Positions 1 to 10,061 of a stretch of 64,000 nucleotides of DNA are shown here, one piece after another. A model generated the notes under the pieces. The model saw only the letters and a program-made list of their open reading frames with translations. It was not told the DNA's origin and did not search any database. The DNA is taken from NCBI GenBank assembly GCA_003030745.1, contig PYVG01000004.1, forward strand, positions 3,491-67,490. The letters run 5' to 3'. The translations under genes were made by a program, and so were the position numbers. Origin of the DNA: Pseudidiomarina aestuarii. GTDB lineage: Bacteria; Pseudomonadota; Gammaproteobacteria; Enterobacterales; Alteromonadaceae. Every line of letters starts with the position of its first letter. Within the stretch, counting starts at the first letter, position 1.

Positions 1-1149
<1,149 letters not shown>

Positions 1150-1163
1150 TAAGGAATTGACCT

Positions 1164-1754
1164 ATGACTGATACCAACTCGAATCCAGCACCACAGCGGC
1201 CAGATAATGGCCGCGTAGTGCGTCGCTTGCTGCTTACTGTGGTATGCATGTTTGCATTTGGGTACGCGTTGGTACCGCTGTATGAAGTGTTTTGTGATAT
1301 CACTGGGTTTAATGGCCGCACTAAAAATGAACAAGCTGCGGCCAATACTCGTGCAGTGGATACCTCGCGAACCGTCAACGTTCAATTTATTACGCGCACG
1401 AATAGTGGTATGCCATGGGGTTTTGCACCGGAAGTGAAAAGTGTTCGTGTGCATCCTGGCGAAACGAAAGTTGTGAACTTTCTCGCCAACAACCCCACTG
1501 GCGGCAATATGGTGGCGCAAGCTATCCCATCTGTTGCGCCCGGCGAAGCCGCCTTGTATCTCAATAAAACCGAGTGTTTTTGCTTTAACCAGCAACCACT
1601 CAAAGCAGGCGCTAAAACCGCTATGCCGATGCAGTTTTATTTAGATCCGGATATTCCCGACCATATTCATACGCTGACCTTGTCATACACGCTGTACGAT
1701 ATGACAGCCAATGCTACACCGGATGTGCTGGCGCAAATGCAGCCGGCAAACTAA
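1164..1754 (+). CDS. ctaG: Cytochrome c oxidase assembly protein CtaG/Cox11
   Basis: Copper chaperone that delivers Cu to the CuB site of subunit I. The 196-residue protein has a short cytoplasmic tail, one membrane segment at about residues 20-42 and a periplasmic domain. The family's copper-binding CFCF motif is at residues 138-141, and the conserved Cys just after the membrane segment is present (C44). It starts 14 bases after the ctaD stop, and coxC begins 9 bases after its own stop, so the three genes are surely cotranscribed. Length is normal for the family. Confidence 0.96.
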   Translation: MTDTNSNPAPQRPDNGRVVRRLLLTVVCMFAFGYALVPLYEVFCDITGFNGRTKNEQAAANTRAVDTSRTVNVQFITRTNSGMPWGFAPEVKSVRVHPGETKVVNFLANNPTGGNMVAQAIPSVAPGEAALYLNKTECFCFNQQPLKAGAKTAMPMQFYLDPDIPDHIHTLTLSYTLYDMTANATPDVLAQMQPAN

Positions 1755-1763
1755 GGAATTGTT

Positions 1764-2642
1764 ATGGCAGAGAAACACGAAAAATATTACGTCCCCGCGT
1801 CCAGCCCGTGGCCCATTATTGGTGCTGTTGGTCTCGGTTTAATTGCTTTTGGTGCCGGACACACCGTAATCGAAAATAGTAAAGGTATTGACGGCTGGGG
1901 CAGTAACGTCCTCACCGCCGGGCTACTCGTCATTGCATTCATGTTGTTTGGTTGGTTCCGTGACCAAATTAATGAATCTATGTCTGGGATGTACAGCAAA
2001 CAGCTGAGCGCGTCCTATCGTCAGGGGATGAGTTGGTTCATCTTCTCCGAGATTATGTTCTTTGCTGCATTCTTCGGCGCGTTATTTTATGCGCGGGTGA
2101 TTGCTGTTGAATGGCTTGGTGGCGCTGGCAATAACGCCATGACGAATGAAGTATTGTGGCCTGAGTTTAGTGCTCATTGGCCATTAACCGAAACGCCAGG
2201 TGGCACTGCCTCCGGCGAGATGGGTTGGTTCGGATTGCCACTGTACAACACCATTATTTTGATTATCTCGTCCTTTACCTGTCACTATGCCCATGTTGGC
2301 CTAGAGAAAGGTAAACGGACACAATTAAAAGTATGGTTGGGTATTACCATTATTCTAGGTTGTATTTTCTTGTACTTGCAGGGCGCGGAATATGTTCACG
2401 CTTATCAAGATCTTGGATTGACCTTAGATTCTGGTATTTATGGGAATACCTTCTACATGCTCACTGGCTTCCACGGCATGCACGTTACCTTAGGTACGAT
2501 TATGCTGATCATCATGTTCCTACGCGTCATGAAAGGCCACTTTACCCATGACAATCACTTTGCGTTCCAGGCTACGAGCTGGTACTGGCACTTTGTTGAT
2601 GTAGTGTGGGTGTGCTTGTTTATCTTTGTTTATATTCTTTAA
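1764..2642 (+). CDS. coxC: Cytochrome c oxidase subunit III
   Basis: Integral membrane subunit of the aa3 oxidase that stabilises the catalytic core. At 292 residues with about seven hydrophobic segments it has the usual size. The family's typical C-terminal segment WYWHFVDVVWVCLFIFVY and the conserved FHGMHV stretch are both present. It is the last gene of the structural operon: the stop is followed within 10 bases by a stem-loop at 2650-2673 and then by an opposing small gene. Confidence 0.97.
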   Translation: MAEKHEKYYVPASSPWPIIGAVGLGLIAFGAGHTVIENSKGIDGWGSNVLTAGLLVIAFMLFGWFRDQINESMSGMYSKQLSASYRQGMSWFIFSEIMFFAAFFGALFYARVIAVEWLGGAGNNAMTNEVLWPEFSAHWPLTETPGGTASGEMGWFGLPLYNTIILIISSFTCHYAHVGLEKGKRTQLKVWLGITIILGCIFLYLQGAEYVHAYQDLGLTLDSGIYGNTFYMLTGFHGMHVTLGTIMLIIMFLRVMKGHFTHDNHFAFQATSWYWHFVDVVWVCLFIFVYIL

Positions 2643-2649
2643 ACCCAGC

Positions 2650-2673
2650 GAGCGCCCGTTAATACGGGCGCTC
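2650..2673. terminator. Stem-loop between convergent coxC and DUF2909 gene
   Basis: A perfect 9-bp inverted repeat (GAGCGCCCG / CGGGCGCTC) with a 6-base loop lies just after the coxC stop and overlaps the stop codon of the opposing gene. It could terminate transcription from both sides. There is no clear T run, so intrinsic termination is only probable. Confidence 0.55.
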
Positions 2674-2874
2674 ATTCGGTGCAATAACACCGGACAGTAG
2701 TAACGCCACAATGATAGCCATGGCAATACCGGACCACATCACCCGTTTGCCCAAGTAGTGTGTCATTGAGGGCTTGGTCGGATCATCGCGTAACATCGCA
2801 AATAACGCGCGAAACAGATTCACGACCATAAAAAGCATGAGTAGTACCAAAATGACTTTAGCAGTAAAAACCAT
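2659..2874 (-). CDS. DUF2909-type twin-transmembrane protein
   Basis: A 71-residue protein with two membrane segments (about residues 3-27 and 48-64) joined by a short charged loop. Small proteins of this type (DUF2909, unknown function) are typically found in the opposite orientation inside gammaproteobacterial cytochrome oxidase clusters, between coxC and SURF1, exactly as here. A role in oxidase assembly or stability is suggested only by context. It is divergent from SURF1, with 27 bases between the starts. Confidence 0.75.
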   Translation of the reverse strand: MVFTAKVILVLLMLFMVVNLFRALFAMLRDDPTKPSMTHYLGKRVMWSGIAMAIIVALLLSGVIAPNERPY

Positions 2875-2901
2875 GACATCTTCCTTTCGAGGAGCAGCAG
2901 A

Positions 2902-3648
2902 ATGAATCGGGGCAAATTAGTTGCCGTGACGCTCACTGTGCTGGCAATTTTCATTTTGGTCAACCTCGGATTGTGGCAACTCGAACGTGCCGACGAAAAA
3001 CAAGTTTTGTTCGATGATTTTGCGCAGAATCAATCGGAGGCTGTCGATCTAACGCTGCAACCAAACCCCTTACCTGCCCGCTATCAATCCGTCGAAATTA
3101 CCGGAACCTTTGCCGATAATCGGTACTTCTTACTGGATAATCAGATCTGGCAAGGACGTGTCGGTTACCAAGTCATCGGCTTACTCGAAGTCACAGAGCT
3201 ACCGTATTTGGTTCCAGTGAATATGGGTTGGGTCACTGCTGGAATCGATCGCAACTACCTACCGGATTTAGACCTGCCAGCAGGCGAAGTGCAGATTAGT
3301 GGGTTGTTCTACACACCTGCCGATGATGCTTTTATGCTCGGTGACCAGGTTATTGAGGCGGGCAGTTGGCCGCAACGAATTCAGCAGCTCAAACTTGACG
3401 CCTTAAGTGAGGCAACACAACTTCCTTTAGCCCCCTATGTGGTGCTACTCTCGGCAGGTTATCAGACCGCAACAGCTGACTCAGCCACTGCTGATTTTGG
3501 CTGGCCGCGCCAATGGCAACCACAGGTCATGACACCACAAAAACATCGCGCTTACGCGTGGCAGTGGTTCTCATTGGCTATCGCGTGTGGATTAGTCTTT
3601 TGGTTTGCTAGTCGCTCCAGAAAAACAAAAACAGAGGATCGGACATGA
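2902..3648 (+). CDS. SURF1 family cytochrome oxidase biogenesis protein
   Basis: SURF1/Shy1 proteins help insert heme a into subunit I. The 248-residue product has the family's architecture: an N-terminal membrane segment (about 6-24), a large periplasmic loop and a C-terminal membrane segment (about 222-239). The early FILVNLGLWQLERADEK and the YFLLDNQIWQGRVGYQVI segments are typical. A GAGGAG ribosome site precedes the ATG. Its stop overlaps the next gene by 4 bases, indicating translational coupling. Confidence 0.93.
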   Translation: MNRGKLVAVTLTVLAIFILVNLGLWQLERADEKQVLFDDFAQNQSEAVDLTLQPNPLPARYQSVEITGTFADNRYFLLDNQIWQGRVGYQVIGLLEVTELPYLVPVNMGWVTAGIDRNYLPDLDLPAGEVQISGLFYTPADDAFMLGDQVIEAGSWPQRIQQLKLDALSEATQLPLAPYVVLLSAGYQTATADSATADFGWPRQWQPQVMTPQKHRAYAWQWFSLAIACGLVFWFASRSRKTKTEDRT

Positions 3649-4187
3649 CATCAGTGAAGAAATCACGCGCCACATTCGTAGGCGTTGTCATTGCATTTTT
3701 GATTCCAGTACTTGGCGCATACCTAGTGCTGCAAGGAAATTGGTATCAAGGCGCAGCGACCAATAAAGGTACGATGCTGGTGCCCCCGTTTGAATTAGGT
3801 GAATTGAACACACAACTGCCTGAAGGTTGGCGGATTGTTTTACGTGATAATGGTCAATGCAATGAAGCGTGTATTCAGGGGCTTTATGCCATCAACCAAC
3901 TCGATGTTGCGTTAGGTAAAGAAACCGATCGCGTCACGCCCGTTTTTATTAGTGCCGAGCCAACAACGGTTGACCTCGAGCAGATGCCGATTGTGCAAAA
4001 TATTGTGAGTCCAGAAATTCTTGCAGCCATGGCATCACTGCCAGAAGAGCAACTGTTTATTGTCGATCCTATGGGTAATGCCATGCTTTATTACCCTACC
4101 CATGCCGATGAACAGGCGATGCGTCTTGAAGCCAAGAATTTACTCTCGGACCTCCGGACTCTCTTAAAATTATCTAAGATTGGATAA
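3645..4187 (+). CDS. Membrane-anchored Sco-like protein with CxxxC
   Basis: A 180-residue protein with one N-terminal membrane anchor (about residues 11-30) and a periplasmic domain. The stretch from W62 to S103 follows the layout of SCO1/SenC: a beta strand, then C72-x3-C76, then a helix and a PVFIS strand. The later LFIVDPMGNAMLYYP matches the Sco strand-turn before the C-terminus, but the distal copper-binding His of true Sco proteins is missing. Proteins of this kind occur between SURF1 and ctaA in related bacteria and are usually annotated as hypothetical. A thiol or copper role in CuA/CuB maturation is my inference. The gene overlaps SURF1 by 4 bases. Confidence 0.7.
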   Translation: MTSVKKSRATFVGVVIAFLIPVLGAYLVLQGNWYQGAATNKGTMLVPPFELGELNTQLPEGWRIVLRDNGQCNEACIQGLYAINQLDVALGKETDRVTPVFISAEPTTVDLEQMPIVQNIVSPEILAAMASLPEEQLFIVDPMGNAMLYYPTHADEQAMRLEAKNLLSDLRTLLKLSKIG

Positions 4188-4191
4188 GCCT

Positions 4192-5175
4192 ATGCGTAAC
4201 CTTGTCAAATTTAGCCTTGTTTTAGTGGTTATCGTCATTGTGTTGGGATCCTATACGCGTCTTACTGATGCCGGCTTAGGTTGTCCCGATTGGCCGGGAT
4301 GTTACGGCACGTTAACCGTGCCCAAAAGTGAAGAACAAATTTCCCGCGCGGTTGAACTCTGGCCTGATGCACCAATTGAGTACAACAAAGCATGGAATGA
4401 GATGATCCATCGCTACGCAGCAGGTTTGCTTGGCTTAACCATTCTCGCTATAGCCATTTGGTCAGTAGTGCGAGTTCGGAAGCATCCAGAACAGCCGGTG
4501 AAACTGCCGTTACTCTTGTTAGCTATGGTGACCTTTCAAGCTCTGCTCGGCATGTGGACAGTCACCAAAAACCTGCAACCCTTGATTGTGATGGGGCATT
4601 TACTCGGTGGCTTCACGACATTCTCGTTACTGGCATTGCTACATTTACGGCTGAAGCGCATTCATTTACCCATGGGCGACCCGCAAGTTCGCAAACTCGC
4701 AGGGTTAGCATTCATAGCCTTGCTGGCAGTAATTGGACAAATAGCACTCGGTGGCTGGGTGGCTGCCAATTACGCAGCAATGGCGTGCACTCAATTACCA
4801 ATCTGTGAAGTTGACTGGGTGAGCAAACTGGATGTAGCCGGCGCGTTCTCCGTTCCAGATGCAGAGACCTACCAGTATGGTGCCCATGATTATGATGAAC
4901 GCGTGACCATGCATGTTGCCCACCGCATCGGTGCTATAGTGGTAACGGTGATTATCGGATTGATGCTGTTTTCAGGATATCGAAAGGCCCGTTCGGCGGT
5001 TATCCGCACCAGTCTGCATTGGGTGAGCTTGCTACTCGTTGTCCAGCTGCTGCTCGGCCTCGCCAATGTCGTATTTTTGCTACCTTTAGGGGTAGCTGTC
5101 GCGCATAACCTGTTTGGCGCTCTACTCTTAGTGAGTTTAGTTGCTCTCAATTATAAAATCGCGCGCAACGCATAG
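4192..5175 (+). CDS. ctaA: Heme A synthase, COX15/CtaA family
   Basis: Converts heme O to heme A by oxidising the C8 methyl group, in the inner membrane. About eight membrane segments; the heme-ligand histidines lie in MIHRYAAG, MGHLLGGF, VAHRIGA and VAHNLFGA, and the first periplasmic loop carries the GCPDWPGC cysteine pair. I take the ATG at 4192 as start (327 residues); an in-frame TTG at 4180 overlaps the previous stop and is an alternative. It is followed by ctaB, which supplies its substrate. Confidence 0.95.
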   Translation: MRNLVKFSLVLVVIVIVLGSYTRLTDAGLGCPDWPGCYGTLTVPKSEEQISRAVELWPDAPIEYNKAWNEMIHRYAAGLLGLTILAIAIWSVVRVRKHPEQPVKLPLLLLAMVTFQALLGMWTVTKNLQPLIVMGHLLGGFTTFSLLALLHLRLKRIHLPMGDPQVRKLAGLAFIALLAVIGQIALGGWVAANYAAMACTQLPICEVDWVSKLDVAGAFSVPDAETYQYGAHDYDERVTMHVAHRIGAIVVTVIIGLMLFSGYRKARSAVIRTSLHWVSLLLVVQLLLGLANVVFLLPLGVAVAHNLFGALLLVSLVALNYKIARNA

Positions 5176-5231
5176 CACCTGCATAAAAACGAAAACAAAG
5201 GTGCGCACTTAGTACTGGAAAGGAAGTAAAG

Positions 5232-6179
5232 ATGACAGAACCAACTTCAATGCAAGCAGCCGACGAGGCGCTTGCGGCGACCTACAAACGCAGCGCCAGT
5301 TGGCGTGATTATTTGGAGCTGACCAAGCCCCGCGTCGTTGCATTATTGCTGCTCACGGCTGTGGTGGGTATGTGTCTCGCAACGACCTCTTGGGTGCCAT
5401 GGCAAATCATGGTACCGGCAATAGTAGGCATCGGTCTGATGTCAGGCTCAGCTGCCGCAGTCAACCATTTGGTTGATCGTCATATCGATGCACGTATGGC
5501 GCGCACATTACGCCGCCCATTACCTGCGGGCTCACTCTCGCCACGTCGCGTATTGGCATTCGCAACTATAGTTGGTGCCCTCGGATTCGTCGTTCTCGCT
5601 CTATTTGTCAATATGCTGACCGCTTGGCTGACCCTTGCTAGCTTAGTTGGTTATGCCATTGTCTACACCATGTACTTGAAACGCGCAACGCCACAAAATA
5701 TCGTGATTGGCGGCCTTGCTGGTGCAGCACCACCGTTACTCGGGTGGACCGCAGTAACCAATGAGATCCATCCATTTGCCATTTTGCTCGTCATGATTGT
5801 GTTTACCTGGACGCCACCTCATTTCTGGGCGTTAGCGGTCCATCGCGCGAAAGATTACGCCAAAGCCGATATTCCAATGCTGCCAGTCACGCACGGTATC
5901 GAGTTCACCAAGACTTGTATTCTGCTCTATACCATTCTACTTGGGGTTATCTGTTTATTACCCTATGTGGTGGGAATGTCCGGTGTGGTCTATCTCATCG
6001 GTTCAAGCATTCTGAGTATCTGGTTCCTAGGCTACGCATGGAAGCTGAAGTTTTCGCCAGACAAACTTACCGCCTACAACATGTTCAAATTCTCTATTTG
6101 GCAATTGATGGTGCTGTTTGTGCTATTTCTGGTCGATCACTACGTCGGTCCGGAACCGGTTCTGGCAGCAATGCTGTAA
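5232..6179 (+). CDS. ctaB: Protoheme IX farnesyltransferase (heme O synthase)
   Basis: UbiA-superfamily prenyltransferase that adds farnesyl to protoheme IX to make heme O. The 315-residue membrane protein has about nine hydrophobic segments and the Asp-rich substrate motif [19 protein letters not shown], plus [17 protein letters not shown], both diagnostic for CtaB/CyoE. The gene lies between ctaA and SCO1 with short gaps. An AGGAAG ribosome site precedes the ATG. Confidence 0.96.
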   Translation: MTEPTSMQAADEALAATYKRSASWRDYLELTKPRVVALLLLTAVVGMCLATTSWVPWQIMVPAIVGIGLMSGSAAAVNHLVDRHIDARMARTLRRPLPAGSLSPRRVLAFATIVGALGFVVLALFVNMLTAWLTLASLVGYAIVYTMYLKRATPQNIVIGGLAGAAPPLLGWTAVTNEIHPFAILLVMIVFTWTPPHFWALAVHRAKDYAKADIPMLPVTHGIEFTKTCILLYTILLGVICLLPYVVGMSGVVYLIGSSILSIWFLGYAWKLKFSPDKLTAYNMFKFSIWQLMVLFVLFLVDHYVGPEPVLAAML

Positions 6180-6191
6180 AGGGGCATTTTC

Positions 6192-6815
6192 ATGCAAAAG
6201 TTATTACTCTCCATTGTTGCTCTGGTTGCCCTAGTCGCTGGTATAGCCATATATAACTGGCTCCCGCAGGAGCAACCACAAGCACTGGTCTATGAACCAG
6301 CACGCGCCATAGCACCATTTACACTCGATGGCAGCGATGGCGAATTGGCTGATAACTCCAGTTTAGAAGGCCAATGGACACTGTTGTTCACGGGCTATAC
6401 CTTCTGCCCAGATATCTGCCCAACAACCATGGCAGACTTACGCAAGATCCTACCTGAACTGCAAGAGCACAGCGTTGTACCCGTAAAAGTATGGATGATT
6501 TCAGTTGACCCGCAACGCGATGATGTCGACAGAATACAAAAATATACGAGTTTTTTCGGTGAGGATTTCTATGGGGTGCGAGCTGAACACCAACGCCTGT
6601 ACCCATTCGTCAATGGCTTAGGATTGATGTACAGCATCCCCGATGAGGGTGAACAGGACTATCTGGTCAATCACAGCGCCGCAATAATACTGGTTAACCC
6701 TGCTGGAAATCTGCAGGCTATTTTCAAAGCGGAGCACGTTATTGGTGAAATTCCGACAGTGAGTATGGAACAGCTCGCGCAAGATTTTGAAATCATCGCG
6801 CGACGCTATCACTAA
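6192..6815 (+). CDS. SCO1/SenC copper chaperone
   Basis: Membrane-anchored thioredoxin-fold protein that metallates the CuA site of oxidase subunit II. The 207 residues include an N-terminal anchor (about 4-23), the copper-binding CPDIC motif (C72 and C76) and the distal His at about 161 in the VNHSAAIILV segment. The start has a good GGGG ribosome site 12 bases after ctaB. This is the last gene of the assembly operon; the next gene is convergent after 6 bases. Confidence 0.95.
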   Translation: MQKLLLSIVALVALVAGIAIYNWLPQEQPQALVYEPARAIAPFTLDGSDGELADNSSLEGQWTLLFTGYTFCPDICPTTMADLRKILPELQEHSVVPVKVWMISVDPQRDDVDRIQKYTSFFGEDFYGVRAEHQRLYPFVNGLGLMYSIPDEGEQDYLVNHSAAIILVNPAGNLQAIFKAEHVIGEIPTVSMEQLAQDFEIIARRYH

Positions 6816-6821
6816 TTCATT

Positions 6822-7907
6822 TTAATCGGGCCAACGGCCATTCTCATCCGGTCGCACGAATGGATGGGAGTACCAATAAAAACGACCGTTCTGTTTAGCT
6901 GATGGCACCGTACAGTTCAGCCGTGACCGGCCTATGGTTAAGTCGTTCGGCAATTCGATAGTCGCTCGGCTTAAACCCTCATCAACCGCGGACCATTGCG
7001 GTTGAATCACCGCACTGCCATAAAAGCAATTCATCTGACTGAGTCGATAGTGCTCACTTACTTCTACAGTAAGCTCGACTGTTGGTCTTACCTCAGATCC
7101 AGATTGAATCATCGATTCCGGCTTCGCCTGCACAACGGGTAGTGGCAAACTCAACAGCTTCGTTTTTAGCGTCTCTAAATTGGCATATTGTGCTGATGCG
7201 GGAAACCGTGGAATTGCGCCGGTTGGCGAGTACTCACCCCAAGGCCCAGAATGCTGTGCAAACGCCAAAAAACCTTCTTCGACCAGCATCTCTGCAAGCT
7301 GCGGATTGTATTCGCCGTAGGGATACGCAAATAGTTTTGGTTGCTCACCGAGCCGTTGATCAATTTCCTCTTGCGCAGCGAGGACTTCACTACGCTGCCT
7401 TGCGAGCCATTCTGCTTCAGATTCATGCTCAAGACGCCAGGTCATGTGGCTATGAGATTGTGAATGATTCGCTATGGTCGCACCATACTCTTGAAGTGAT
7501 TCCAGCTGGTCCCACGTCATATACAGACGCGGAGTCTCTGCCATCAACTTTGGATTCACGAAAATAGTAAAGGGGTAGTTATACTTCTGGAAGAGTTCAA
7601 GGCCTTCGCTGTAGACATTGCGCCAGCCATCATCAATGGTTATGGCTGCAGCGCGCTCGGGCAGAATCCCAGTTTCAATGCGCTCGGCGGCTTCAGTCAG
7701 CGATAATACCGTGAACTTGTTGTCGGCTAGAAACTCAAAATGCGCTTCGAGTTCTTCGACTGTTACCGAAGTAACCCGCGGTGTATCATCGCCAATATGG
7801 TGATACTGTAAAATAGCAACGCCCGTGGCAGCGGTCGACTTCGCTAGTACTACAAAAGGAACGCTAACCAGCATGGCTAGCCACAAACCAACAACTCGCA
7901 TCGACAC
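6822..7907 (-). CDS. Exported polysaccharide deacetylase family protein
   Basis: NodB-homology (carbohydrate esterase 4-like) protein of 361 residues with an N-terminal signal segment (residues about 3-22). Seen: ILQYHHIG near the start of the domain, the metal/catalytic ITIDDGWRN motif (DD pair) and the IANHSQSH motif, followed by FAYPYGEYN. The C-terminal about 110 residues form an extra domain I do not recognise. The likely substrate is a cell-surface polysaccharide, but this cannot be read from sequence. The start is a GTG at 7907 or an ATG two codons later; its 5' end overlaps the divergent MATE gene. Confidence 0.85.
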   Translation of the reverse strand: MSMRVVGLWLAMLVSVPFVVLAKSTAATGVAILQYHHIGDDTPRVTSVTVEELEAHFEFLADNKFTVLSLTEAAERIETGILPERAAAITIDDGWRNVYSEGLELFQKYNYPFTIFVNPKLMAETPRLYMTWDQLESLQEYGATIANHSQSHSHMTWRLEHESEAEWLARQRSEVLAAQEEIDQRLGEQPKLFAYPYGEYNPQLAEMLVEEGFLAFAQHSGPWGEYSPTGAIPRFPASAQYANLETLKTKLLSLPLPVVQAKPESMIQSGSEVRPTVELTVEVSEHYRLSQMNCFYGSAVIQPQWSAVDEGLSRATIELPNDLTIGRSRLNCTVPSAKQNGRFYWYSHPFVRPDENGRWPD

Positions 7908-9252
7908 TCACTCCTCTTCTCAGCAATGGCTCGGCTGGGGCTCACGTGGCGATCATCGACGAATTTTTGCCATTGCGTTACCGATGATCATCTCTAACAT
8001 CGCGGCACCTTTATTAGGTCTCGTTGACACCGCCATCATAGGGCATCTGCCCGAGTCGATCTACCTGAGCGCAGTGGCATTAGGCGCTATGGTTGTCAGC
8101 TTTGTATTCCTCCTCGCCATTTTCTTACGGATGACTACGACAGCTGAAGCCGCACAAGCATTCGGCGCTGAGGATCAACCCGCAACAGAACGCACTTTAG
8201 TGCACGGCTTATGGCTGGCGTGGGGACTTGGCGTGCTATTGATTGTAGGAGGTCCCGGGATTATTGCCGGAGCTTGGTGGATTATTCAGCCCTCGGAAGA
8301 ACTCCGTCTATTGGCATCAGAATACATCTCTATTCGCCTCTGGGCGGCACCCGCGGCATTGACTAATTTAGTAGTGTTAGGCGTTCTCCTCGGGCGCCAA
8401 CAAAGCAAACGCGCCATGGTTCTTGTCATTTTTACCAACGCTGTGAATGTGGTCGGTGATGTAATTCTTATCATCGGCCTCGGTATGACAGTGGCCGGCG
8501 CCGCTTGGGCGTCAGTGATTGCGGAACTTGCCACAGCATTGCTTGGACTAGCCATGCTAAAACCTCTACTGCCTGCCATTGGACCACTTTGGCGAGTACA
8601 ACGCGATCATCTACGTCGCTTCGCTAGCATGAATCGAGACGTGTTCATTCGCTCCTTACTACTGCAGCTCTGCATGGCCGTTATGACTGGCTATGCAGCA
8701 CGTTTTGGCGCGGTTTTGGTTGCTGCTAATGCAGTTTTGATGCAGTTCCTATTGCTGATTTCACTGGGTTTAGACGGCATTGCCTATGCTGTTGAAGCAC
8801 TCGTTGGAGCCGCTCGAGGACGCAAAAACAGTGAAGAGATTCGCTTTTGGATGAGGTTAACGTTAGTTTGGTCGTGTATTTTTGCATGCCTGTATAGCCT
8901 GACATTCTGGTTGGCGGGGAACTGGATTATTCAAACACTGACGGATTTGCCAGATGTCATTGCCGTGGCTAATCGATATCTGATCTGGCTCTGGATTCTG
9001 CCGCTGTTGGGACACTGGAGCTATTATTTTGACGGTGTCTATATTGGCCTAGGTCTTACCCAAGCGATGCGTGACACGATGGCTATTAGCGCTTTGTTGG
9101 TATTCGTTCCGGTGTGGCTCGGTGGCCAAGCGCTACTAGAAAACAATAACGCCAACCATGGTTTGTGGTTGGCGCTATCGTTATTTCTGCTTGCTCGCGG
9201 CGTCAGTCAATATTGGATGTTGACGCGACGCTACGCGGTTTTGCTCAAATAA
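7873..9252 (+). CDS. MATE family efflux transporter, DinF type
   Basis: Twelve-segment multidrug/toxin cation-coupled exporter of the DinF branch. Diagnostic features are ALPMIISNIAAPLLGLVDTAIIGHL at the first membrane helix (too long to be anything else) and the internal duplication near AARFGAVLVAANAVLMQFL. The ATG at 7873 gives 459 residues; homologous sequence begins only around codon 20, and a GTG at 7825 gives an unlikely longer form. The assumed start overlaps the first 35 bases of the divergent deacetylase gene, so the true start is uncertain. Confidence 0.87.
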   Translation: MASHKPTTRIDTHSSSQQWLGWGSRGDHRRIFAIALPMIISNIAAPLLGLVDTAIIGHLPESIYLSAVALGAMVVSFVFLLAIFLRMTTTAEAAQAFGAEDQPATERTLVHGLWLAWGLGVLLIVGGPGIIAGAWWIIQPSEELRLLASEYISIRLWAAPAALTNLVVLGVLLGRQQSKRAMVLVIFTNAVNVVGDVILIIGLGMTVAGAAWASVIAELATALLGLAMLKPLLPAIGPLWRVQRDHLRRFASMNRDVFIRSLLLQLCMAVMTGYAARFGAVLVAANAVLMQFLLLISLGLDGIAYAVEALVGAARGRKNSEEIRFWMRLTLVWSCIFACLYSLTFWLAGNWIIQTLTDLPDVIAVANRYLIWLWILPLLGHWSYYFDGVYIGLGLTQAMRDTMAISALLVFVPVWLGGQALLENNNANHGLWLALSLFLLARGVSQYWMLTRRYAVLLK

Positions 9253-9335
9253 TGAATTACTGAGCAAGGTCATCCAACAAGATCAGACCTGAAGCATCCT
9301 CTTTACGTTAACTGAATATTCAATCAGTCCAGAAA

Positions 9336-9914
9336 TTAATAGTATGAGTGCTCGCCACGTTCGTGTTCAGTGACATCACGGACGCCGTTGAGTTCATTGG
9401 GGAAGCGCTGCAATAGCTCTTTCTCGATGCCTTCCTTCAAAGTCACATCAACCATTGAACAACCATTACAACCTCCACCAAATTGCAATACAGCAATGCC
9501 GTCTGGCGTGATCTGTTGTACTGATACTTTGCCGCCATGGTTGGCAAGTTGTGGATTGATCTCTGCTTGAATCATGTATTCAACACGTTCAATCAATGGT
9601 GCATCATCTGACACTTTCCGTGCTTTCGCATTGGGTGCTTTTAAGGTCAGCTGTGAACCTAAGTCTTGCACTTCAAAATCAATCACCGCGTCAGCCAGAA
9701 ATGGCGCGCTGGTTGAATCGACAACAGCATCGAAACCACTGAATGGTAATACTTCGTCGTCCGCTTCAACAGAATCTGGCGGACAATAAGATACCCCACA
9801 CTCAGCAGATGCTGTGCCTGGGTTCACGACAAACACACGAATGTTGGTGTTATCCGGTTGCTCGGCTAGAAGCTTGCGGAAATGCTCTTGTGCGCTCTCG
9901 GTTATCCGAATCAT
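9336..9914 (-). CDS. nfuA: Fe-S biogenesis protein NfuA
   Basis: Carrier that accepts and delivers [4Fe-4S] clusters to client enzymes. The 192 residues show the two-domain form: an N-terminal degenerate A-type (HesB-like) domain and a C-terminal NifU domain whose cluster-binding CxxC is C149-N-G-C152. This is the length of the E. coli protein (191). A candidate IscR operator lies 20 bases upstream of the start codon. The ribosome site is AGGTGGTGAG. Confidence 0.97.
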   Translation of the reverse strand: MIRITESAQEHFRKLLAEQPDNTNIRVFVVNPGTASAECGVSYCPPDSVEADDEVLPFSGFDAVVDSTSAPFLADAVIDFEVQDLGSQLTLKAPNAKARKVSDDAPLIERVEYMIQAEINPQLANHGGKVSVQQITPDGIAVLQFGGGCNGCSMVDVTLKEGIEKELLQRFPNELNGVRDVTEHERGEHSYY

Positions 9915-9934
9915 ATACTCACCACCTAACTGCT

Positions 9935-9959
9935 ATACTTGAGTAATTTAGTAGGGTAT
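9935..9959 (-). promoter_or_regulatory. Candidate IscR type 1 operator upstream of nfuA
   Basis: The 25 bases match the published E. coli type 1 IscR consensus (ATASYYGACTRWWWYAGTCRRSTAT) at 23 of 25 positions, including both ATA/TAT ends and the AT-rich centre; the two differences are symmetric (positions 9 and 19). It would overlap the nfuA promoter, fitting repression by [2Fe-2S]-IscR. Read by eye; no search was run. Confidence 0.65.
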
Positions 9960-10061
9960 ATCTTATCGCAAATTTCCTACATTGCATAGTAACGCTAGTG
10001 TCGCAGCCCGCATTTATTTGCTAGGGTGAGCCTTAATTTTGGGCTCAATGTAGGATCTGCT

